A stretch of DNA of 44,229 nucleotides from Caldithrix sp. GTDB taxonomy: Bacteria > Zhuqueibacterota > Zhuqueibacteria > Thermofontimicrobiales > Sulfurfontimicrobiaceae. This document shows, in pieces, positions 15,993 through 25,823 of the stretch (position 1 is its first letter; each line of letters starts with the position of its first letter). The position numbers and the translations under genes were made by a program. The notes below the pieces were generated by a model. That model was not told where the DNA came from and ran no database searches. It saw nothing but the letters and a program-made list of their open reading frames with translations. The stretch spans positions 1 to 44,229 of the forward strand of contig DYKB01000044.1 in assembly GCA_020722815.1 (NCBI GenBank), read 5' to 3'.

Positions 15993-16928
15993 ATGAAAAG
16001 AGAAATTCGTGTTTTCGCGCCTGCAACGGTGGCCAATGTCGCTTGTGGTTTCGATATCTTAGGCTTTGCAATCGACCAGCCCGGTGATGAAGTGATTGTC
16101 CGGTTGATTGATAAACCGGGTGTCTATATTGTGAAGATTAGTGGCGATCAGGGGCGGTTACCACTGGCCGCCGAGAAAAACACTGTCAGTGTATCCATTC
16201 TTGCCCTCTTAAAACATTTAAAATCGAACCAGGGTTTTGAAATTGAACTGATGAAACGGATGCCACTGGGGAGTGGATTGGGATCGAGTGCTGCCAGTAC
16301 CGTGGCCGGCGTTTTTGCCGCGAACATATTATTAGGGAATCCCCTGGCAAAAGAGGAATTGCTTCCGTTTGCAACGGAAGGTGAAAGAATTGCCTGTGGC
16401 AGCGCCCATGCCGACAATGCCGCACCGGCGTTATTGGGTGGCTTTGTCTTGATTCGCAGCTACCAGCCACTTGATGTGATTCAAATTGCAACACCGAAGG
16501 ATCTCTATTGCACGGTGCTCCATCCCCAGATTGAGATTCGTACAGAAGATGCCCGTAAAATTTTAAAAAAATCGATTTTAATTAAAGATGCCATTACCCA
16601 ATGGGGGAATATTGCCGGTTTAATTGCTGGCTTGATGAAGTCGGATTATGATCTGATTCGCCGATCACTGCAAGATGTTATTATCGAACCGATTCGTTCG
16701 ATTCTCATTCCCGGTTTTCATGAAGTCAAGCAAGCGGCACTGGCGAGTGGGGCGCTTGGTTGCAGTATTTCGGGTTCAGGGCCTTCCTTGTTCGCTTTGA
16801 GTTCCACCCGGGAAGTAGCTTCAAAAGCTGGTGATGCAATGCAAGCGGTTATGAATAGCCTGAACATCGCCAGTGAAATCTATATTTCAAAAATAAATCC
16901 AGTTGGACCACGAATTTTAGAGAATTAG
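15993..16928 (+). CDS. thrB: Homoserine kinase
   Basis: The enzyme phosphorylates homoserine on its side-chain hydroxyl, making the substrate for threonine synthase. It is a GHMP kinase of 311 residues: N-terminal APATVANVACGFD, the ATP-binding PLGSGLGSSAAS loop, and the C-terminal GCSISGSGPSLFAL motif. The ATG at 15993 lies one base after the aspartokinase stop, with AGGA upstream; the open frame extends 60 bases further into aspartokinase but the family begins here. thrC follows after 2 nt. Confidence 0.95.
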   Translation: MKREIRVFAPATVANVACGFDILGFAIDQPGDEVIVRLIDKPGVYIVKISGDQGRLPLAAEKNTVSVSILALLKHLKSNQGFEIELMKRMPLGSGLGSSAASTVAGVFAANILLGNPLAKEELLPFATEGERIACGSAHADNAAPALLGGFVLIRSYQPLDVIQIATPKDLYCTVLHPQIEIRTEDARKILKKSILIKDAITQWGNIAGLIAGLMKSDYDLIRRSLQDVIIEPIRSILIPGFHEVKQAALASGALGCSISGSGPSLFALSSTREVASKAGDAMQAVMNSLNIASEIYISKINPVGPRILEN

Positions 16929-16930
16929 CC

Positions 16931-18232
16931 ATGAAATTTTATAGTACACATCAAAAATGTCCACCAGTAACCTTTCGCGAAGCCGTGATGAAAGGATTGG
17001 CCGCGGATGGGGGCCTTTTTATGCCGGAGGAAATCCCGGTACTTCCCGCTTCTTTTTTTCATCAGTTAAAAACAATGACTTTTCAGGAAATTGCATTTGA
17101 AGTTGCTCAACATCTCTTAAAACAGGAACTTCCTGCTGCAAAATTGCAGGAAATTATTGAATCAGCCTTCAATTTTGAGGTGCCGCTTCGCTCGTTATCG
17201 GAGCAGATTCATACGCTGGAACTCTTTCATGGGCCGACACTCGCTTTTAAAGATTTTGCCGCCCGATTCATGGCGCGTTTAATGGCATATTTTATTGCCG
17301 GGTCGCCACAAAAACTGACCATACTCGTTGCAACTTCCGGCGACACTGGCAGCGCTGTTGCTGATGGTTTTTTCCAGATGGATGGCATTCAGGTTTTTAT
17401 TCTTTATCCAGCAGGCAAAGTGAGTGCAATTCAGGAAAAACAGCTTACCACTCAAGGGAAGAATATCATTGCGCTTGAAATTCAGGGTACATTTGATGAT
17501 TGTCAACATATTGTAAAACAATCATTTATGGATGATGATCTAGTAATGAAATTAAATCTCACGTCCGCCAATTCAATCAATATTGCCCGGCTCATACCAC
17601 AGTCATTTTATTATTTTCATGCGACAGCACAAATAGCTGGTCCGTTGCAGCCAATTATATTTTCGGTTCCAAGTGGTAATTGGGGGAATATTACGGCTGG
17701 GGTGTTTGCGAAAAGGATGGGGCTTCCAATAGCGAAGTTTGTTGCGGCGGTTAATGCCAATGATGGTATTCCGAAATATCTAAAATCGGGTCACTTTCAG
17801 GTGCAACCAACCCGCCAAACATTATCAAATGCCATGGATGTTGGAAATCCCAGCAATTTCGCCCGAATTTTGGATTTATATCACCATGATCCGGTCAAGA
17901 TTCGTGAAGATTTTTGGAGCGTCAGTATTCTGGATGATGAAGTCCGACAAACAATCCAGGAAGCTTATGCGAAATATAATTACATACTTGAACCTCATGG
18001 TGCCGTTGGATATGCGGCATTAAAGCGATATTTAAAAGCGAGCGATTCAAAAAATAAAGTTATTTTACTGGAAACCGCCCATCCTGCCAAATTTTTGCCA
18101 GTGGTTCAGGAGTTGATTCCGACCAGCATTTCCATGCCAGACCGATTAAAACAGTGCCAGAAGCTGGAGAAAAAATCTATTTTCCTTCCAGCAAATTTTC
18201 ATATCGTAAAAGAATTTTTAATGAACTTTTAG
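16931..18232 (+). CDS. thrC: Threonine synthase
   Basis: This PLP enzyme (fold type II) converts O-phosphohomoserine to threonine. The 433 residues show the N-terminal TFREAVMKGLAADGGLFMPE, the PLP lysine in LAFKDFAARFMARL, the phosphate-binding ATSGDTGSAV loop and SGNWGNITAG. The C-terminal part is a little short against the E. coli-type enzyme but continuous. It closes the operon of aspartokinase, thrB and thrC. No terminator hairpin with a T-run was found after it. Confidence 0.95.
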   Translation: MKFYSTHQKCPPVTFREAVMKGLAADGGLFMPEEIPVLPASFFHQLKTMTFQEIAFEVAQHLLKQELPAAKLQEIIESAFNFEVPLRSLSEQIHTLELFHGPTLAFKDFAARFMARLMAYFIAGSPQKLTILVATSGDTGSAVADGFFQMDGIQVFILYPAGKVSAIQEKQLTTQGKNIIALEIQGTFDDCQHIVKQSFMDDDLVMKLNLTSANSINIARLIPQSFYYFHATAQIAGPLQPIIFSVPSGNWGNITAGVFAKRMGLPIAKFVAAVNANDGIPKYLKSGHFQVQPTRQTLSNAMDVGNPSNFARILDLYHHDPVKIREDFWSVSILDDEVRQTIQEAYAKYNYILEPHGAVGYAALKRYLKASDSKNKVILLETAHPAKFLPVVQELIPTSISMPDRLKQCQKLEKKSIFLPANFHIVKEFLMNF

Positions 18233-18388
18233 TAATCGACAAAGATGATGTTATCATGACGATTTTAATAACTGGCAACTTTGAAAAGAAAAGGGATCCG
18301 TTGTATAGGCATGCATGTACTGAAAGCTTAAAATCTGCTTATTGCGTATCTTCGTGATAAATTTTATGAATAATTCAGGATATTGGTA

Positions 18389-18964
18389 CTATTCCTCATC
18401 AAATTGAATTCCTAATTTTTGAGCACATGCAGGGTAAAGACCGTGGGTGACATTTATCCGGGCTTTTTTATTTAAATAATTTTCGAGTGAAAGCCAAACT
18501 CCTTTACCGTATACTGTACTGAATCAGCCCGGATATTTTTACATTTGCAGCCGACGGGCAAAAGTTTCTCATAAATTTTTATTTTTTGAGAGAGTTCCAG
18601 CTTTTCGATAGCTTGATTGACCCGCAAAAGAATTTCTTCCGCCTCACAAGGTTTTCATAAATAGTCCGTTGCTTTTAATCGCAAAGCATCGATAGCGGAT
18701 TTTAAATCACCATAGCCGGTGAGAATGATAACGATCATTTCAGCCTTAATCTCTTTGGCTTTTTTTTAAAACCTGAATTCCATTGATCGCTCCCATCACC
18801 AAATCCGTGATGACGCGATCGAAATGTTGGGTTTTCAGTAGATCAATCGCCATCGCGCCATCCTGAGCTGTTGTAATTTTGATACCTTTTTCTCTTAAAA
18901 TGAATGATTGTGTTTTCAGAATTAGCTGATCATCATCAACCAGTAAAATAGCATATTCCCGCAT
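18389..18964 (-). pseudogene. Decayed response regulator with Cys-rich C-terminal module
   Basis: An intact receiver N-terminus (MREYAILLVDDD..., start 18964 behind AAAGGA) runs to GIQVL and then shifts frame at an eight-T run (18760-18767 on the plus strand). In the next frame the receiver resumes (VIILTGYGDLKSAIDAL), meets an in-frame TGA at 18655-18657 where KPCEAEEILLRV follows, and then reads LPVGCKCKNIR. After a second frame change near a CAGTATACGG stretch, VWLSLENYL...THGLYPACAQKLG completes it. The CxCKxIR ... W..LE.Y ... HG..P.C pattern is a known C-terminal extension of some response regulators, perhaps metal-binding. Two frameshifts and one stop make it a pseudogene, unless the indels are sequencing errors. 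The 156 bases between thrC and this remnant hold nothing else. Confidence 0.85.
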
Positions 18965-19121
18965 CCACGGTCCTTTAAAATCCCGTCGTTGGTTATCGTG
19001 AGATTTTTTAATGGCCGTATTCAAAAATTATACGTTGGAACAATTACAATCAATATCGGACATTCTGAATTGAAAAAATCTCCTTTTGGCAATAATTGAG
19101 CCAAATGCCGGTCAATTTCTA

Positions 19122-20105
19122 TTAATCCTGTAACATTCCCTGAAGTGAACGAATTTTTTGTCGGATATCTTCGGTGGTGGCCATTAATTCCAGGGAATGA
19201 TTTGGCCAGAATGAACCTCGTTTCCCATTGGCAACAATTAGAGGTTCATATTGACATAAATTTAAAAGTTCAATGATTCGATCCACAAGTTCAGTACTCC
19301 GTTTGAGTTCCAGCACATCTTTAAACTCATATTTGATGGCCAGCATTATATGGCGCAAACCATAAGTCACGCCTCGGGCAAAGTAAAAATTATCATCAAT
19401 TTTCCGCCAGGGGACTTTAACCGATATCTTCTTTTCTCCTTCTAACGTTTGATCGCCTGCGGTTTCTTCGGAAATGATAACCACTTGATCCCGTGGTGCA
19501 TGTGAGAGACGGGTGTTGATACCGCCAAGTAAGGAGTTATATTGGTCGAGTAATTCAAATAAATTATCCGCCCGGGCATAAAACGACGTTTCGTCTGTTG
19601 CGAGTCGCTTTTGATAGTCCCGCAATTCTGCAAAGGCGCGTTGGAAACGGCTTTCAGCCGATGGCAAAATCCAGCGTTTGGGATCATTTGAAAGATAAAC
19701 ATACGCCTTATCACAATTTTCATCGATTATATCGGTTGTCCGTAGACGAGATAACTTATCGCGCATCATCCGAATTGTATAGCGAATTATCTCCAGTTCA
19801 CCCAGTTGAAAATTTTGAGGATTGTCCAGAAAGACAGTGGGAAAAAGGATATCGTTCGGTAACCAGGGATCCATCATCTTATCGCCGAGACGGAGGATTG
19901 TGCTGGTGAATACCACGCCCGGTTTGGCTGGCTTTTCCTCGATTTCAAAAAATTCTGGGAAATCGTAATAATAAATCATCGCTACCGGTGTTAGCAACAG
20001 ATAGATGACCAGCAAAATAATGGGAATCTTATACCATCGAAACGGATAGAAAATATAAACAAAAAATTTACCAATTGCGCTAAAAATTGCTTTTAATACG
20101 GACAT
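19122..20105 (-). CDS. DUF2333 family membrane protein
   Basis: One N-terminal membrane helix (about 24-47) anchors a 280-residue soluble domain. The stretches WLPNDILFPTVFLDNPQNFQLGELE and PSAESRFQRAF ... YARADNLFELL match the DUF2333 (PF10095) family, known from Gammaproteobacteria and sulfate reducers; no function is established. GAGGGAGGG just upstream of the ATG makes the start firm. It lies 45 nt after the alpha-mannosidase gene on the same strand, so both may be one transcript, though a functional link is not evident. Confidence 0.85.
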   Translation of the reverse strand: MSVLKAIFSAIGKFFVYIFYPFRWYKIPIILLVIYLLLTPVAMIYYYDFPEFFEIEEKPAKPGVVFTSTILRLGDKMMDPWLPNDILFPTVFLDNPQNFQLGELEIIRYTIRMMRDKLSRLRTTDIIDENCDKAYVYLSNDPKRWILPSAESRFQRAFAELRDYQKRLATDETSFYARADNLFELLDQYNSLLGGINTRLSHAPRDQVVIISEETAGDQTLEGEKKISVKVPWRKIDDNFYFARGVTYGLRHIMLAIKYEFKDVLELKRSTELVDRIIELLNLCQYEPLIVANGKRGSFWPNHSLELMATTEDIRQKIRSLQGMLQD

Positions 20106-20150
20106 TAAATTTTCCCTCCCTCAATTGAATTGAAATCCCCCTTCCTACTT

Positions 20151-23100
20151 TTATTTAAGAACAACGCGTATCGTCTTAATTTCAAATGGCTTGAAGTCTA
20201 ACATAAAGGAATAATCTGGATTAAACGATATTTTTTCGATTATGGCTTCCATGAGATCTGTCAGGTAGATTGCACGAACAGGCAAATCCAAACTAATCAA
20301 GGCTTGATTGTCTGCATGTTCTGCCTGATACAGGCGTAAAATAATATCATCATTATCTTCAGCTTTTTTAACAGCTTCGATGATCACGTTTGATGCTGAA
20401 ATCTGAATAAATGATTTTTCAAGCGGTAATTTTCCTGCAGCCGGTGTTGTCTGGTAAATCCGAACAGGCAAATTTAATTCATAGCCAGCCTGAACAACCT
20501 CGCCAGCAATGTGATCGCCTGGATGTGGAAAAAGTGAATAGGTGAACACATGTTCAGCCTGGTCAGAATAGCCATGGTGCGCTTCACCCGGTGGCACATC
20601 TTCATTATTAACCAATCTTGGACCGGTATAGGGTACGCTGCGGAGCAGGTTCAGATCAATGATATTTCCTTTTACTTTATGTCCATATTTACAGTCGTTG
20701 AGAAGTGCCACGCCATAATCGCGTTGTGATAAATCGACCCATTTATGCGCCGGTACTTCATCTTTCGCGACTTCCCAGGAAGTATTTTGATGCGTTGGTC
20801 GACGAACCTCCCCAAATTGAATATCAAATGTTGCCTGATCCGCCTGGATGGCCACGGCGAAACTGGTACGGAGCATGGTTGCCGTTTCACGCCAACGAAG
20901 CCAGGTCAAAAAGTCGATACGACGACTGCCACTGGTGAGGATAACTTCCTGGCGAACTTCCGAAAAGCCAAACCGATAGACCTGCGTCATAATTGCTTTG
21001 GGACCATCCACCCGGGCTTGAACGATGACCCGCTTCATATAATTGGGAGTTGTATCAGCATAATCCATTGGAAAATCCCAGGCATCGCCACTATCGGCAT
21101 AAATCGCCAGTCGATTGGCTGGCATCCTGCTATCGAGTACTTCACGATCTGTCTTTTTATCATAAATAGAAATTATCGCCCCTTCTTGATCAAATTCAAT
21201 TTTTAATAACTCATTCTCTAAAGTCGTTTGTTCCGCCAAAATTTGAGGATATACCGGGGCTGGAAGTGCTTCAATATCAACAACTTTATATCCCATCGCG
21301 GCAATTTTAATCCGGTGCCAATCGTTACCAAGCCGAAACCAATCCACCCGCGGCCAACTCAGCGTATTGATGAATATGACCGGTTCTTTCATGTGATCGG
21401 TTTGAATGAGGGCTCCCAGGGCATCAACCGTGTTCTCGATACTTTGATTGACTTCTTCCAGCATGGCTTTATACCGCGCGAGACTTTCGTCATAAACACG
21501 TTTGATGGATGAACCCGGCAAAATGTCATGGAACTGATAAAGCAGTACTTCCCGCCAGATATTTTCCAGGCGCTGAACCGGATAAGTCATCTGGGTTAAA
21601 ATTTTCGTGAGCATCGCCAACCATTCCCAATCGTGCAGCGCTAATTCCATTTTTCGATTATAACGTTTATTTCGGGCATTGGAAGTGAACGTCCCCTGAT
21701 GCCGTTCGAGATACAGTTCACCCACCCAGCGGGGAAATTTTTCCGCATCCTTTTCCCATTTTTCAAAAAAATCACACGCCCGTTCTGACTGCACTGGGCA
21801 GAGGCCAGAAAGATTTTTCATCCGTTTCAATCGCTCAAGATGTTCCTCACCGGGGCCACCCCCGCCATCGCCAATGCCATAGACCAGCAGGCAATGATCT
21901 GAAATGGCTTTCTCATGGTAATTCTGTTCTGCCTTCGCGATTGATCTGGGAAGCGCGGCACTATTGTAGGTTTCCTCTGGTAACATGTGCGTGAGAATGG
22001 CCGTTCCATCAATGCCCTGCCAATAAAAGGATTGATGTGGAAATTGATTGATTAGATTCCAGGAAATTTTCTGAGTCATAAAATAATTTACCCCGGACTT
22101 TCTTAAAAGTTGCGGCAGGGCAGCCGAATAACCAAAAACATCCGGTAGCCATAGATTATTGATTTCGAGCCCAAATTCCTGCTTGAAAAATCGTTTTCCG
22201 TACAAGATTTGGCGTACCAAAGCCTCGCCACCGGAAATATTCGTGTCGGCTTCGACCCACATGGCTCCCTGAACCTCAATCCGGCCGTCTTTAACCTTTT
22301 GTTTTATTTTGGCATAGAGCTTCGGATAGTGTTCTTTCATCCATAAAAAATATTGTGCCTGGCTGGCACCAAAGATATAGTCCGGATAATATTGCATCAG
22401 GTCGATAGCGGTAGAAAATGTTCTGGCCCCTTTTCGGATGGTTTCACGAACAGGCCAGAGCCAGGCTAAATCGATATGCGCATGACCAATCGCACTGATT
22501 TGAAGCGATGGGTCTCCGCCTTTAACAGCGAGTACCGCTGCCAGTCGTTCACGGGCACTGGATGCCTTTTCGATTTTACAATCAAATAATCTATAGGCTT
22601 CGTTTAATGCTAATAAAATTTTCTGATAACGTGCGGAATTCGGCGGTAGAATATCAAGCAGGTCCAGCAGGACTTCAAAATCATAGTAAAGCTGATGGAT
22701 TTCATCGTGACAGATGGCAATAATCGCCTGCTTAATGGTTCCATTCCCCTGAAGATTACCAAAGAGATCGTTACATCCCCCATCCGCCCAGATTTCGATG
22801 GATTCATCAGCGATTGCTTCCGGCGAGAGCTGAAAAATTCGCTTTCCCGGTGAACCGAGTGAAAAGTCATAAACAGAAGTGACCGTGGTTAGACCCCGTA
22901 CTGGAACACCTTTTTTATCAAAGATACATAATTCACCATGGACATCAATAATTAAAACAACGTGTTTTCCGGCAGCTTCCGGTGGAATTTTGCCATAAAA
23001 GTGAAACCAGGCACAATCAAACAGGTTACCCCATTTATCACCTGGATGAAGCTTGCGTTCTTCGCCCTTGCACCGCTGTGGATATGGAAGCGGCTCTGAA

Positions 23101-23210
23101 CTCAACCAGGCCGTGATTTCCAGTTTTCCAACTTCTTCATAAATCAGTTCGTTTATTCGATTCAACACATCTTTTAATTGTTTTTTTGTATAAGGGACAA
23201 ATTCATTCAT
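20151..23210 (-). CDS. Alpha-mannosidase, glycoside hydrolase family 38
   Basis: This large zinc enzyme (1019 residues) removes alpha-linked mannose from glycans. The GH38 core starts near 238 with IGHAHIDLAWLWP (zinc ligands H245 and D247), and the catalytic nucleophile is D357 in LWLPDVFGYSAALPQ. A His-containing SDHCLLVYGIGDGGGGP block and the long C-terminal beta domains follow. The N-terminal domain (1-230) is the usual accessory part of the bacterial long form. No signal peptide, so it should be cytoplasmic and act on imported oligosaccharides. GGAGGAAG upstream fixes the start. Neighbours are an S33-type hydrolase upstream (156 nt) and DUF2333 downstream; no sugar transporter is adjacent. 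Linkage specificity cannot be read from sequence. Confidence 0.93.
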   Translation of the reverse strand: MNEFVPYTKKQLKDVLNRINELIYEEVGKLEITAWLSSEPLPYPQRCKGEERKLHPGDKWGNLFDCAWFHFYGKIPPEAAGKHVVLIIDVHGELCIFDKKGVPVRGLTTVTSVYDFSLGSPGKRIFQLSPEAIADESIEIWADGGCNDLFGNLQGNGTIKQAIIAICHDEIHQLYYDFEVLLDLLDILPPNSARYQKILLALNEAYRLFDCKIEKASSARERLAAVLAVKGGDPSLQISAIGHAHIDLAWLWPVRETIRKGARTFSTAIDLMQYYPDYIFGASQAQYFLWMKEHYPKLYAKIKQKVKDGRIEVQGAMWVEADTNISGGEALVRQILYGKRFFKQEFGLEINNLWLPDVFGYSAALPQLLRKSGVNYFMTQKISWNLINQFPHQSFYWQGIDGTAILTHMLPEETYNSAALPRSIAKAEQNYHEKAISDHCLLVYGIGDGGGGPGEEHLERLKRMKNLSGLCPVQSERACDFFEKWEKDAEKFPRWVGELYLERHQGTFTSNARNKRYNRKMELALHDWEWLAMLTKILTQMTYPVQRLENIWREVLLYQFHDILPGSSIKRVYDESLARYKAMLEEVNQSIENTVDALGALIQTDHMKEPVIFINTLSWPRVDWFRLGNDWHRIKIAAMGYKVVDIEALPAPVYPQILAEQTTLENELLKIEFDQEGAIISIYDKKTDREVLDSRMPANRLAIYADSGDAWDFPMDYADTTPNYMKRVIVQARVDGPKAIMTQVYRFGFSEVRQEVILTSGSRRIDFLTWLRWRETATMLRTSFAVAIQADQATFDIQFGEVRRPTHQNTSWEVAKDEVPAHKWVDLSQRDYGVALLNDCKYGHKVKGNIIDLNLLRSVPYTGPRLVNNEDVPPGEAHHGYSDQAEHVFTYSLFPHPGDHIAGEVVQAGYELNLPVRIYQTTPAAGKLPLEKSFIQISASNVIIEAVKKAEDNDDIILRLYQAEHADNQALISLDLPVRAIYLTDLMEAIIEKISFNPDYSFMLDFKPFEIKTIRVVLK

Positions 23211-23366
23211 TAATTTCTTCCTCCAGTACTATCACCACTGATTTTCGGTCATCTGATTCCGGCTCAATTCTGAATTTTTAAATCCTGATTTCTGGAATTG
23301 CAATTTTTCACGAACTGATTTTATTTAAAATATTAATTAAAGTATTTTGGCGGGTTATATCGTTAT

Positions 23367-24440
23367 TTAAAAAATTTCCTTTAAAAATTGACCCGTAACT
23401 TTGGCAAAACTTTCAGGCTGTTCATAAAAAGGAAAATGGCCAGCATGCGGAATAATTTCAAATTTTGAGTTTGGAAGTAAATCTGCATACAGACGACTGA
23501 TATTTTCAGCTTGCAAATCTTTATCACCATGAATAACCAAAGCTGGGATCCCCAGTTTTTTTACATAATCACGATAATCATACGATTTTCCCATACTCAA
23601 ATAAAGCGCAAAAACCATCCAGCCGCCATTTTCCTGGATATTCGGATTAATATGGGCGCCAGGATTTTTTATCGTGGTCGCAATTGTATAATATTTTATA
23701 AATTCACGATTTAAAGTGGCCAAATCCTCCTCGGTTTTGGTGAAAATATCCTGAAAATTTAAATATTTTTTCATGAATTGGACATATTCTGCATGCAGGC
23801 TATCCGGTAATTGATTTTGAATAGTTGTAAATAAATCTGGCTCATCGGGTGGCATTGCTAACAAGTTAGCCGGTGCGATGAGGATCATTGCCTGCACATG
23901 TTCGGGAAATTCGATCGCATAAAGTGTGGTAAGGAAAGCGCCAAAAGAGTGCCCCATGAGAATTATTTTTTCTTCTCCCAGTATTTGCCGGATACGTTCG
24001 ATGTCGGTAATCTGGCGTGCCAGTCCTAATTTTTCATCTAATAACAACATGTTTTTATAGAAATTAGAGCTTTCAAATTTTTGGATTGGACAGGTTGATT
24101 TTCCACACCCCCGCTGATCATAATAATAAAATTTAAAATATGTCGTTAATTCTTCGAGCGCAGGGTAAGGTTCACGTTGAGGAAAGCCTGGACCACCATG
24201 GATCATTAAAATTTTTCGCCCCTGACCTTTTGTAAAATAATGGAGTTTGATATCGGATTCGACTATCCAGGTGTTCTCTTCACCCGTCTGCGCCGGTGGT
24301 ACAAATGTATTGGTGTCGGCATTAAGTCGAAGCTTTCCAGGTTCATAAAGCGGTTTTCCAATATAATTTTTAAAGAGCAAAGCGATTACCAGCAGTAGTA
24401 TCAATGAAATAAGTGCAAAGAGTATCATTTTCTTTTTCAT
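23367..24440 (-). CDS. Alpha/beta hydrolase, proline iminopeptidase-like (S33)
   Basis: The protein has one N-terminal membrane anchor or uncleaved signal (about 5-24), then an alpha/beta hydrolase domain exported to the periplasm. Typical of the S33 prolyl aminopeptidase group are HGGPGFP (oxyanion loop), YYYDQRGCGKS, the nucleophile elbow GHSFG (S165), the acid in HGDKD and the histidine in PHAGHFPF. A lid domain sits between. The probable role is release of N-terminal proline from small peptides, but esterase or other hydrolase activity is possible. GGAGAAGC precedes the ATG. It lies upstream of the alpha-mannosidase gene on the same strand. Confidence 0.85.
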   Translation of the reverse strand: MKKKMILFALISLILLLVIALLFKNYIGKPLYEPGKLRLNADTNTFVPPAQTGEENTWIVESDIKLHYFTKGQGRKILMIHGGPGFPQREPYPALEELTTYFKFYYYDQRGCGKSTCPIQKFESSNFYKNMLLLDEKLGLARQITDIERIRQILGEEKIILMGHSFGAFLTTLYAIEFPEHVQAMILIAPANLLAMPPDEPDLFTTIQNQLPDSLHAEYVQFMKKYLNFQDIFTKTEEDLATLNREFIKYYTIATTIKNPGAHINPNIQENGGWMVFALYLSMGKSYDYRDYVKKLGIPALVIHGDKDLQAENISRLYADLLPNSKFEIIPHAGHFPFYEQPESFAKVTGQFLKEIF

Positions 24441-24604
24441 TGCTTCTCCGTCGCGAACGTTAACCTCAAAATTTTAATAGTCATCAGTAAAATAATGATA
24501 CGCCAGTTCAGGTGCCGGTTAACACCCATTCGTGTCCAGTCATGAATTATAATTTTAGAACTGCAGAAATTACTACAGGAAAATAATCGACTTTTATTTT
24601 GATT

Positions 24605-24895
24605 TCAGGAATTCATCTGATTCATGATGATTTCCACCGGAGTCAGATATTTTTTTTGATTATTACAGGCTTTACAACAAGGAATGACATTCCCTTTTGT
24701 ACTTTTACCACCCCGAGACAGTGGTACAATGTGATCCAAAGTAAGTTCTTCAGGTTTGAATTTTTGTTTGCAGTAGTGACAGATACCAGTGGCGATTTGG
24801 CTTTTCCACCATTGTGTTTGACGCAGCTTTTTTGCTTTCAATTTTTCACGAGCAATATGCTGCGGATCTTTATTAATTTCAATCCAATCGTCCAA
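24605..24895 (-). CDS. Small HNH endonuclease
   Basis: The 96-residue protein consists mainly of a zinc-stabilised HNH nuclease fold: C39xxC42, then LTLDHIVPLSRGGKS (catalytic DH at 54-55), N69 in KGNVIP and C74xxC77. The start is a TTG at 24895 behind AGAGGC; no ATG is in frame upstream. Such lone HNH proteins occur in phage, in defence loci and as host genes of unknown use. Here it stands alone between the hydrolase and arfB genes, each facing the same way, with a 224-base spacer before it that holds nothing recognisable. Confidence 0.85.
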   Translation of the reverse strand: MDDWIEINKDPQHIAREKLKAKKLRQTQWWKSQIATGICHYCKQKFKPEELTLDHIVPLSRGGKSTKGNVIPCCKACNNQKKYLTPVEIIMNQMNS

Positions 24896-25119
24896 ATTTT
24901 TGCCTCTTTATAAATGCTAATATCGATTTCCAATGAAAAATGACATTATTATAAAATAAAATATTTTTATGTAAATGTCAATTAGAATTTTTTAATTCCC
25001 ATAACCAATTCATCATTAATAAAGTTAAAAGCTTAATGAAGCTATTTTATTAAGTAAATGCCACGGTTAAACAAGGCATCGGTAAACCAAATTTGCCTTC
25101 TAGATGAGTAATAGAAGAT

Positions 25120-25542
25120 TTAATCAGCATCTGCTGAGAAACGCCGTGATTGCTTTTTCTCACTTGCTTTTCGTTTGGCCGATAATCGGCGTTCATGGGC
25201 AATTACGCCGGGTCTGGTAGGTACGCGAACTTTCGGTTTAATTGCTGCTTTTTGAATGAGCAGGATGAGGCGATTAAGGGCATCCTGACGATTTTTTTCC
25301 CGGTTTCGATAACGCCGCGCATCGATTAGCAAAACCCCGTCCTGCGTGACCCGCTTGCCACCAAGCTTGCTCAGTCGTTGTTTTGTTTCTTCCGGTAATG
25401 AATTTGAATGGAGAATATCGAACCGCAGTTGCACGGCGGTGGCAACTTTGTTCACATTTTGCCCACCAGGCCCTGAAGCGTGAACGAAATCTTCATGTAT
25501 TTCATTTTCATTCAGGAAAATATCTTCATTAATCTGGATCAT
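25120..25542 (-). CDS. arfB: Peptidyl-tRNA hydrolase ArfB (YaeJ), ribosome rescue
   Basis: The protein frees ribosomes stalled at the end of broken messages by hydrolysing peptidyl-tRNA. The catalytic GGQ is at 26-28 (ASGPGGQNVNK), in the release-factor domain-3 fold. The basic C-terminal tail (about 100-140, rich in K and R) is the part that enters the empty mRNA channel in ArfB. The length of 140 residues is standard. The ATG at 25542 has only a weak ribosome site. Confidence 0.95.
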   Translation of the reverse strand: MIQINEDIFLNENEIHEDFVHASGPGGQNVNKVATAVQLRFDILHSNSLPEETKQRLSKLGGKRVTQDGVLLIDARRYRNREKNRQDALNRLILLIQKAAIKPKVRVPTRPGVIAHERRLSAKRKASEKKQSRRFSADAD

Positions 25543-25660
25543 CGTTTTTCAGCTAATTTATTCTTTAATGATGAAGATGGTTTCAATTTTAAGTTAAGCC
25601 TCTTCCAGTCTCAAGTGTATTAAATTAATAAAAATATTTGTAAAAATCAACAATTAAAAC

Positions 25661-25823
25661 GTATCCGCTCAAAATGTGTTGGTAGATTAAAAATTAGTTT
25701 TTCAAATATGTTGATTTTTAAGCCTAGCGCCTGGAGCAGAGGGCATCGCAATCTTGGTTTTCGCGATGCGCCATGCTCTATGCGCTTTGTATCTTAAATT
25801 ACCCACCTTTTTTGAGCGGATAC
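25661..25823. mobile_element. Non-autonomous TIR element, copy 2 (163 bp)
   Basis: The ends are GTATCCGCTCAAAA and its reverse complement (14 bp). It has the same length as copy 4 (42810-42972) and, read on the opposite strand, differs from it at only about one base in fifteen. The interior carries an inner hairpin-like block with GCCATGCTCTATGCGCTTTG. Flanks CAATTAAAA and CAATTAACT are similar but not a clean 8-bp duplication, so this may be an older insertion. Confidence 0.8.

Noticed and set aside
20745..21206. 153-codon plus-strand frame inside the alpha-mannosidase gene
   Set aside because: Antisense of a clear GH38 coding region.
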